46,138 bases of DNA from an uncultured Alphaproteobacteria bacterium. Lineage in GTDB: Bacteria; Pseudomonadota; Alphaproteobacteria; CADEGL01. The notes beneath the pieces are model-generated. The model was not told the origin of the DNA. It did no database searches and saw only the letters and a list, made by a program, of their open reading frames with translations. Below are positions 41,728 through 46,138 of the stretch, in pieces (position 1 is the first letter of the stretch; every line of letters starts with the position of its first letter). The position numbers and the translations under genes are program-made. The DNA lies in NCBI GenBank assembly GCA_902826885.1, contig CADEGL010000017.1, forward strand, positions 1-46,138, given 5' to 3'.

Positions 41728-42915
41728 TCACCGGCCGCCGTCCAGAAATTTGCGGGCGGAGGCCAGCATGACCGAGGCGCCGACGGGGATGGCGCGCTCG
41801 TCGACCGCGAATTCCGGGTGGTGCAGCGGATGCACCATGCCGGCCTTCTCGTTGCGGATGCCCAGGCGGAACATGCTGCCGGGCACGACGCGGACGTAAT
41901 AGGCGAAATCCTCGCTACCCATGGATGGGCGGCGCATATGCGTCACGTTTTCGGCCCCCAACATGTCGGCGGCGGCGTAGCGCACCAGTTCCGTCAGGGG
42001 CTCGTCGTTCACCAGGACGGGTTCGCCTTCAAGGGTCTCGAACACGGCCTCGGCGCCGTTGGCGCGCGCCACATTCTGGGCGATCGATTCGATCAGCCGC
42101 GCCACTTCGCCGCGCAGATTCTCGTCCAGCACGCGAAACGTGCCTTCGATCACGGCGCTTTCAGCGATGATGTTCTTGGCCGTGCCCGCTTGCATCCTGC
42201 CGATGGTGACCACAACCGGCTCCAACGGATCGGTGCGGCGGCTGCGCACCTTTTGCAGCTCGTTCACGATGGCGCAGGCGGTCGCCAGCGCGTCGATGCC
42301 CAAATGCGGCCGCGCGGCATGGCTGGATTTGCCCTTCACACGGATGGTGAATTCCTGCCCGCCGGCCATGAGCGCGCCCACGCGCACACCGATCTGCCCG
42401 GCCGGAATGTCCGGATCGACATGAAGGGAAATGATGCCCTCGACGCCTTTCATGTGCCCGGCTTTGACGATTTCGCGCGCACCCAGCGGCTCGGCCTCCT
42501 CGGCGGGCTGGAACACACAGCGCACGGTGCCCGCGAATTTGTCCCGCTCGGCCTGGAGCGCCAGCGCCACGCCCAACAGCACCGACGTGTGAACGTCGTG
42601 GCCGCAGGCGTGCATCACGCCGTGCTTCTTGGAGTGGAAGGCCAGGTCCGGCCGCCGCTCCTCGATGGGTAGGGCGTCCATGTCGGCGCGCAAGGCGAGG
42701 GTGCGGCCTTCGCCCTTGCCGCGGATGGTGGCGACAAGGCCCGTGTCGAAAACGGATTCGATCTCGGTTATGCCCGCGCTCTCCAGCGTCCGGCGGACCA
42801 GGGCCGAGGTCTCGCGCTCCTCATGCGACAGCTCCGGGTTCTCGTGAATGGCCCGGCGGGCCTTGATCATGGCTTCGGCCAAGGCGGGCGTGATGTTGCG
42901 GGGCAGATCGGACAT
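41728..42915 (-). CDS. M20-family amidohydrolase (hippurate hydrolase/aminoacylase-like)
   Basis: This 395-residue cytosolic metal-dependent hydrolase starts at ATG 42915. Residues HACGHDVHTS (Cys104, His106) and QPAEEAEP (Glu139, Glu140), then His165 (SLHVDPDI) and the late HPLHHPEF, match the di-metal site of hippurate hydrolase/IAA-amino acid hydrolase. It removes an N-acyl group from an amino acid. Between the racemase genes and the dioxygenases it is well placed to deacylate a ring-opened intermediate, as DoeB does in ectoine breakdown (analogy only). The longer open frame upstream overlaps a racemase gene and is a shadow. Confidence 0.88.
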   Translation of the reverse strand: MSDLPRNITPALAEAMIKARRAIHENPELSHEERETSALVRRTLESAGITEIESVFDTGLVATIRGKGEGRTLALRADMDALPIEERRPDLAFHSKKHGVMHACGHDVHTSVLLGVALALQAERDKFAGTVRCVFQPAEEAEPLGAREIVKAGHMKGVEGIISLHVDPDIPAGQIGVRVGALMAGGQEFTIRVKGKSSHAARPHLGIDALATACAIVNELQKVRSRRTDPLEPVVVTIGRMQAGTAKNIIAESAVIEGTFRVLDENLRGEVARLIESIAQNVARANGAEAVFETLEGEPVLVNDEPLTELVRYAAADMLGAENVTHMRRPSMGSEDFAYYVRVVPGSMFRLGIRNEKAGMVHPLHHPEFAVDERAIPVGASVMLASARKFLDGGR

Positions 42916-42926
42916 GGGTGTGCCTT

Positions 42927-43640
42927 CTATTCGGCGGCGCCGGATTGGTGGGCTTGCGCGGGACCGGCGACGGCTTCGGCCAGAATGTCGGCCATGCTGA
43001 CATAGTCGAAGACGGGCAGGCCGGTCGCGGCGCGCACATGGTTCGTCACGATGGGAAATACGGCGCATTCGAAGATGATGGCGCCGACATTCGCGTGGGC
43101 ATCCAGCACGCGCCGCGCAGCCGCCATCACGTCGCGCGCCAGCATGGCGTGGGTGATGCCGGGCTGGGGCTTGCGCATCTCGTCCCAGGACTCGGTGCCT
43201 TCCACGCCCGCGACGATCACGGGGCTGGTTTTCAGCGACCAGCCGACGCCGTTTGCCAGGCCTTCGTTGAAACGCGTGGCGTCGAAGGTCAGCAGCGCGA
43301 TCTTGGCTCTCGGCGGCAGCAACCGCTCCACGAATGGCACCAGCAACAGGCTGGAGGTTGCCACGGGGACCTTCACGGCAGCGCTGATTTCGGCCTGGAA
43401 ATGGCTGGTATAGCCGCAGGAAGTGGCGATGGCGTGGCACCCGTCGCGCTCCATCGCCTGCGCGCTGTCGATATAGGCGCCGAGGATTTCCTTGTCGCCG
43501 CCTGTCACCACATCCACGCGCGCGCCGGGCACGTGCCGATGCACCACCGGATACGGAAAGGTCGCGGGATTGTGGTACGAGCCGGGCAGGCGAATCGGCC
43601 CCACGTCCAGCATCTGGATGCCGAGCGTGGGGCGCGTCAT
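42927..43640 (-). CDS. Asp/Glu/hydantoin racemase-like protein, tandem copy C
   Basis: This 237-residue protein starts at ATG 43640, overlapping the stop of copy B by four bases (ATGA). Two candidate catalytic cysteines are Cys75 (ATSCGYTSHF) and Cys192 (IIFECAVFPI), 117 residues apart. VEGTESWDEM is a shared block. The family includes racemases, maleate isomerase and hydantoin racemase; a two-base cysteine mechanism on a carbon next to a carboxylate is expected. No substrate can be assigned. It is 11 bases upstream of the M20 gene. Confidence 0.82.
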   Translation of the reverse strand: MTRPTLGIQMLDVGPIRLPGSYHNPATFPYPVVHRHVPGARVDVVTGGDKEILGAYIDSAQAMERDGCHAIATSCGYTSHFQAEISAAVKVPVATSSLLLVPFVERLLPPRAKIALLTFDATRFNEGLANGVGWSLKTSPVIVAGVEGTESWDEMRKPQPGITHAMLARDVMAAARRVLDAHANVGAIIFECAVFPIVTNHVRAATGLPVFDYVSMADILAEAVAGPAQAHQSGAAE

Positions 43641-44356
43641 TCGGCCGCGACTTTGGCGTCGGCGGACGTGCCGTCGGTTGACGCCATCAGAAGATCGCCC
43701 ACGGTTAGGAAATCGACCACCGGTAGGCCTGTCCTCGCCCGCACGTCGTCGGCCACGATCGGAAAGAAGGCACATTCCAACAAGACCGCGCGGATATCCG
43801 CATGGTGGGCGCGCAGCCCGTCGAGCGCCGTCATCACGTCGCGCGCCAGCATGTCGCGCGTGAAGCCGGGCTCCGGCTTGAACATCTCCTGCCAGGATTC
43901 GCTTCCCTCGATGCCGGCAATGGCGACCTTGCTTGTTGTCAGCGACCAGCCGGCACCCTGGCAGTGGGCTTCGGTCAGCCGCGACGCGTCGAAGGTGACG
44001 ATGGCAATGCGGCCGCCGGGCGGGATCAACCGTTCGAGCAATGGCAACAGCGACAGGCTGGACATGGCGACCGGAGCGGGCACGGCGGCGCTGACTTCGG
44101 CCTGAAACAGGCTGGTGAAACCGCAAGTGGTCGTGACCGCCCGGCAGCCTTCGGCCACCATCCGGCGGGCGCTTTCAACATAGGCGGCCAGAACCGCACG
44201 GTCGCCGCCCGTCACGTTCTCGGTCCAGGCGCCCGGCACGGCCAGATAGCGGACGTCATAGGCAAACGAGGCCGGATCGGCGATCGAACCCTTCATCGGC
44301 ACCGGCTTGTGCTGGAGCCGCAGGATGGCGAGCGGGCCGGGCGTCCGGGCCGCCAC
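43637..44356 (-). CDS. Asp/Glu/hydantoin racemase-like protein, tandem copy B
   Basis: This 239-residue copy starts at GTG 44356, seven bases after the copy A stop. Cys78 (TTTCGFTSLF) and Cys195 (VLLECAFFPI) keep the same 117-residue spacing, and IEGSESWQEM matches the other copies. The N-terminus (GPLAILRLQHKPVPMKG) is aligned with copy A. Its Arg-rich helix replaces some residues of copy A near 100-112. Three fused-length copies in a row suggest hetero-oligomer formation or stereochemically distinct reactions (inference). Confidence 0.82.
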   Translation of the reverse strand: MAARTPGPLAILRLQHKPVPMKGSIADPASFAYDVRYLAVPGAWTENVTGGDRAVLAAYVESARRMVAEGCRAVTTTCGFTSLFQAEVSAAVPAPVAMSSLSLLPLLERLIPPGGRIAIVTFDASRLTEAHCQGAGWSLTTSKVAIAGIEGSESWQEMFKPEPGFTRDMLARDVMTALDGLRAHHADIRAVLLECAFFPIVADDVRARTGLPVVDFLTVGDLLMASTDGTSADAKVAAE

Positions 44357-44363
44357 GGCGGAA

Positions 44364-45083
44364 CTACTCCGCCGCCGCGAGCGACACGCCGGCCCGCGCC
44401 GTGACGGATGCCATCAGGAAGCGTTGCAGCGTGGAGAAATCCACGGTCGGCAGGCCGACTTCCTTCCGCACGAAATTGGCGACGATCGGGAAGGCCGAGC
44501 ATTCCAACACGATCGCGGCGACGTCCGGATTCGCGGCCAAAAGCTTGCGCGTCGCGGCCAGAACGTCGCGCTCCAGCATGCCGACGTTGAACTTCGGATC
44601 GGGCTTGGCCATCTCGGTCCAGGATTCACTGCCCTCGATACCCGCGATCACGGCGGGCGTGTCCTTCATCGACCAGCCGGCGCCGTTGAAATGCAGCTCG
44701 ACGAGTTGCTTGGCGTCATAGGTCACGATGGCCAGCTTCTTCCCGGGTGGGATGATGCGGGCCATGAAGGGCACCAAGGACAGGCTGGACAGCGCCACCG
44801 GAATCTTCACCGCCGCCGCCACGTCCTTCTGGAAGCGCGCGGTGAAGCCGCAGTTGGTGGAGATGGCGGCGACGCCTTCGCGTTCCAGTTGACGGGCCGC
44901 TTCGATATAGGCCGTTACCACGCCGGGGTCGGTGCCGACCACGTTCTTGGTCCAGGCCCCCGGCACCGGCAGATAACGCACGGGAAAGTCATATGTCGCT
45001 GGATTGCTGATCGCGCCGGGCAGGCGAATCGGCGTGTTCTGCAATTGCAGCATCCCCAGGGTGGGGCGACTTTTGGCGTCCAT
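44364..45083 (-). CDS. Asp/Glu/hydantoin racemase-like protein, tandem copy A
   Basis: This 239-residue copy lies nearest the M24 gene, 24 bases downstream. Cys78 (STNCGFTARF) and Cys195 (IVLECSAFPI) are 117 residues apart. NTPIRLPGAISNPATY, PGAWTKNVVG and GIEGSESWTEM are the shared family blocks. EutA of ectoine utilisation belongs to the wider family. Like copies B and C, it ends in an Ala-rich segment (SLAAAE). No signal peptide or membrane segment is present. Confidence 0.82.
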   Translation of the reverse strand: MDAKSRPTLGMLQLQNTPIRLPGAISNPATYDFPVRYLPVPGAWTKNVVGTDPGVVTAYIEAARQLEREGVAAISTNCGFTARFQKDVAAAVKIPVALSSLSLVPFMARIIPPGKKLAIVTYDAKQLVELHFNGAGWSMKDTPAVIAGIEGSESWTEMAKPDPKFNVGMLERDVLAATRKLLAANPDVAAIVLECSAFPIVANFVRKEVGLPTVDFSTLQRFLMASVTARAGVSLAAAE

Positions 45084-45107
45084 GCGCGTCTCCTCCGATA
45101 GTCTGGG

Positions 45108-46138
45108 TTAGGCGATGTGCATCTTGCGCGACGTCTTGGTCAGGACCTCGACGCCGGTCTTCGTCACGGCCCAAGTTTCGCTGAAGCCGATCGCGCCCAC
45201 GCCTGGGATGCCGATCATGGGCACGGTGTGGAAGGTCATGCCGGCTTGCAAGGGGCGCGGGTCGTTGGGTTTGAGGTCCATAATATGACCTTCGCCCCAG
45301 CCCGGCGGAAAGCCAACGCCGATGGAGTAGCCGGTGCGGTGGATCCAGTACTTGCCCAGGCCCGCCTTCTCGACGATGCGGCGGCCGGCGCGATCGATAT
45401 CGCCCGAGGTCACGCCCGGCTTGACCGCGGCCAGGAGCGCTTCGAGGGCGCCCTGCACGGCCTCGGCGGCTTTCTTCACCTCGGCCGAAGGTTTGCCGAC
45501 CGAGACGGTGCGCATGATGGCGCCGCCATAGCGGTACCAGGAGCCGCCGATCTCGAGGAACACCAAATCCTTGGTCTTGATCTTGTTGCGCTCGAAGGTC
45601 GCGTGGCCGAGTGCCGAGCGCGGGCCGGTGACGACATAGGGCTGGGAGCCGACATATTCGCTGCCGGCCGAGACCATGGCGTTGTAGATGGCGCCGGCCA
45701 CCTCGTTCTCTGTGCGTCCGGCCTTGATGATCTTGTAGCCCGCTTCCAGGCCTTTCACCGCCGTGCCGGCGGCCTCGCGGATATACTCGATCTCCTTCGG
45801 CGACTTGATCAGGCGGCACGCTTCCACCACGCCGCCCGCGGGAACGAAGGTCGCGTTCTTCAGGCGCGCGCGCAGCGCGTCCAAGATGCCCGCTGGCAGA
45901 AAGAAGCCCTGGTCGTCGAAGCCGATGCGCGCCCGCGCGCCGCCCAGGCCCTCGATGCAACTCGCCGTGGCCTCGAAATAGCTTTCGGTGTCGGCGACCG
46001 CATAGCCCTTCTTGATCCAGGACAGGCTCTGCACGTTAGTGAACTCTAGACGGCGCACGACGAATTGCGGTTCGCCGTTCGCTGGCACCACGAGCGCCTG
46101 GTAGACGTAATAGCCAGTCGTCCGGTAGCCGGTCAGGT
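45108..46138 (-). CDS. M24-family creatinase/ectoine-hydrolase-like protein, C-terminal part (runs off window end)
   Basis: The frame is open to the window edge (residues before VPANGEPQF include LTGYRTTGYYVYQ), so the N-terminus lies outside. The visible part has the end of the N-terminal domain and a complete pita-bread M24 domain. Against Xaa-Pro dipeptidases, metal-ligand positions are replaced: FLEIGGSWYRYGGAIMRT has Glu and Ala where two Asp are expected, and HRTGYSIGVGFPPGWGEG lacks the usual GHG and VHE. This resembles creatinase and the ectoine hydrolase DoeA, which cleave C-N bonds in small cyclic or guanidino compounds. A late Glu is kept (GFSETWAV). It heads the visible leftward operon. 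Confidence 0.82.
   Translation of the reverse strand, partial: LTGYRTTGYYVYQALVVPANGEPQFVVRRLEFTNVQSLSWIKKGYAVADTESYFEATASCIEGLGGARARIGFDDQGFFLPAGILDALRARLKNATFVPAGGVVEACRLIKSPKEIEYIREAAGTAVKGLEAGYKIIKAGRTENEVAGAIYNAMVSAGSEYVGSQPYVVTGPRSALGHATFERNKIKTKDLVFLEIGGSWYRYGGAIMRTVSVGKPSAEVKKAAEAVQGALEALLAAVKPGVTSGDIDRAGRRIVEKAGLGKYWIHRTGYSIGVGFPPGWGEGHIMDLKPNDPRPLQAGMTFHTVPMIGIPGVGAIGFSETWAVTKTGVEVLTKTSRKMHIA

Overview
This is a GC-rich window of the codon style and gene content typical of a metabolically versatile alphaproteobacterium (Rhodospirillales- or Rhizobiales-like; the sequence does not settle the order). Coding is dense, with short gaps and many 1-4 base overlaps. I saw no rRNA, tRNA, transposase, phage gene or CRISPR array. 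The common theme is catabolism of methylated amines, amino acids and other small nitrogen compounds, and an unusual number of enzyme families occur as paralogue pairs or triplets.

1-11.2 kb: a leftward malate synthase (cut by the window start) faces a rightward cluster that looks like the complete N-methylglutamate pathway of methylamine oxidation. It holds a four-subunit sarcosine-oxidase-like N-methylglutamate dehydrogenase (mgdABCD), an XRE-cupin regulator, the three-part N-methylglutamate synthase (mgsABC) and gamma-glutamylmethylamide synthetase (gmaS). An EamA permease follows. Together they would take the methyl group of methylamine to methylene-tetrahydrofolate and release its nitrogen through glutamate.

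12.3-19.1 kb: a rightward operon of unknown pathway (a ureohydrolase-fold protein lacking several metal ligands, an ornithine cyclodeaminase/mu-crystallin homologue, two similar extended SDRs), a 77-residue orphan, a leftward enolase-superfamily enzyme and a rightward Asp/Glu-racemase/maleate-isomerase-like protein.

18.3-31.5 kb: three full-length dimethylglycine/sarcosine-dehydrogenase-like flavoproteins (two in a leftward operon with a cytosolic NodB-type deacetylase, one further on), an IclR regulator divergent from that operon across a 20-bp-period direct repeat, two enoyl-CoA hydratases (one with a histone-H1-like tail of about 105 residues, followed by a strong terminator), and a trimethylamine-dehydrogenase/N-methylproline-demethylase-like flavoprotein.

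31.7-38.0 kb: a polyamine-type ABC importer with two tandem, equal-length Tat-exported binding proteins, two permeases and an ATPase, then a flavodoxin-fold quinone reductase.

38.0-46.1 kb: one long leftward gene train (M24 creatinase/ectoine-hydrolase-like protein cut by the window end, three tandem Cys/Cys racemase-like proteins, an M20 amidohydrolase, two PhyH dioxygenases, an amino-acid-oxidase-like flavoprotein and a hot-dog thioesterase). The set is coherent but I cannot match it to a named pathway. Its logic resembles ectoine/hydroxyectoine degradation, and it is my main candidate for an undescribed catabolic system.
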